DNA from: Actinacidiphila acididurans
GTDB lineage: Bacteria; Actinomycetota; Actinomycetes; Streptomycetales; Streptomycetaceae
Reading direction: 5' to 3'
DNA: 64,000 nt
Assembly (NCBI RefSeq): GCF_016918855.1
Contig: NZ_JADKYB010000009.1
Span: forward strand, 186,001 to 250,000
The first letter of the stretch is position 1. The number at the start of each line of letters is the position of its first letter. This document shows, one piece after another, positions 63,901-64,000 of this stretch. The position numbers and the translations under genes were made by a program. Under the pieces are notes generated by a model. That model did not search any database, was not told the origin of the DNA, and was given only the letters and a program-made list of their open reading frames with translations.

Positions 63901-64000
63901 TTATCGGCGCAGTTGCTCGGCCAGCGCGACGATGATGCCCTCGGGGCCGCGTAGGTAGCAGAGCAGGTAGCTGTCCTCGAACCGGGCGATCTGGCCGAGG
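63901..64000 (-). CDS. VOC-fold protein, C-terminal part only
   Basis: The last 33 codons of a minus-strand gene are visible: IARFEDSYLLCYLRGPEGII, then VALAEQLRR and stop at 63901-63903. The RGPEGIIVALAEQL ending is that of glyoxalase/VOC-type dioxygenase-like proteins (the PEGI(I/F)VxLAExL motif holds a metal ligand region). The gene continues beyond the window. Too short to say more. Confidence 0.65.
   Translation of the reverse strand, partial: LGQIARFEDSYLLCYLRGPEGIIVALAEQLRR

Overview
The window is very GC-rich actinobacterial DNA. Codon third positions are mostly G or C, starts are often GTG, promoters are sparse, and secreted enzymes and regulators are dense. The family set (Tap/Tpg telomere proteins, SpoIIE-type phosphatases, MmyB-type and CGNR regulators, GPP34, DUF6000, DUF6236, DUF3626, F420-dependent oxidoreductases) points to Streptomyces or a close relative. 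The tap-tpg operon at 35604-38504 encodes the proteins that cap and replicate linear replicon ends. The window therefore most likely lies in a chromosome arm or on a linear plasmid. No telomere sequence is visible.

Layout. 1-7.4 kb: end of a PPOX/F420 gene, an HxlR regulator divergent from an SDR, a secreted thaumatin-like protein next to a secreted GH128 glucanase, a methyltransferase, two SDRs and an MmyB-type regulator. 7.4-10.1 kb: a poorly coding stretch, a small membrane protein with a duplicated helix-turn-helix protein, a lipoprotein and a broken SpoIIE phosphatase. 10.1-18.5 kb: a WYL regulator divergent from a VOC protein, then two SpoIIE phosphatase genes flanking a secreted FG-GAP propeller. 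18.6-25.6 kb: an AraC regulator, a three-part GH27 alpha-galactosidase, a GPP34 protein with a His-rich tail, a DUF6236 protein and a HAD phosphatase. 25.6-35.4 kb: an NmrA/AraC divergent pair, RidA, a methyltransferase, CGNR and DJ-1/PfpI proteins, a P450, an orphan Phd antitoxin, a Tat-exported metallophosphoesterase and an LLM-class oxidoreductase. 35.6-38.5 kb: tap-tpg. 38.6-44.5 kb: mostly secretome (a ricin-type lectin, a tachylectin-like propeller, a sedolisin) plus a DUF3626 protein. 44.6-50.6 kb: a DUF6000/WD-repeat divergent pair, a P-loop kinase, a second AraC paralogue, and an ArsR-type regulator with an operator-like palindrome upstream of an MFS exporter. 51.0-54.6 kb: a truncated gene beside a frameshifted IS5-type transposase, then an aldehyde dehydrogenase-TetR operon with strong palindromes. 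54.8-60.6 kb: an SGNH hydrolase, a TPR protein, and a multicopper oxidase divergent from a histidine kinase/response regulator pair. 60.8-64 kb: a toxin-antitoxin pair and a CGNR/hydrolase divergent pair, set among remnants of at least four other genes.

How it works together. Most of the window consists of one- or two-gene units with their own regulator, often divergent, and several have recognisable inverted-repeat operators (HxlR, WYL, ArsR, TetR). Many products are exported: glycan-active enzymes, lectin or propeller proteins, a protease, a phosphoesterase and a copper oxidase. That fits a saprophytic soil mycelium. The rising number of gene fragments towards the right end, plus an IS relic, fits the unstable arm of a linear chromosome. 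No biosynthetic gene cluster, CRISPR array, rRNA or tRNA was found. All functional names come from reading motifs and overall resemblance, not from database searches.
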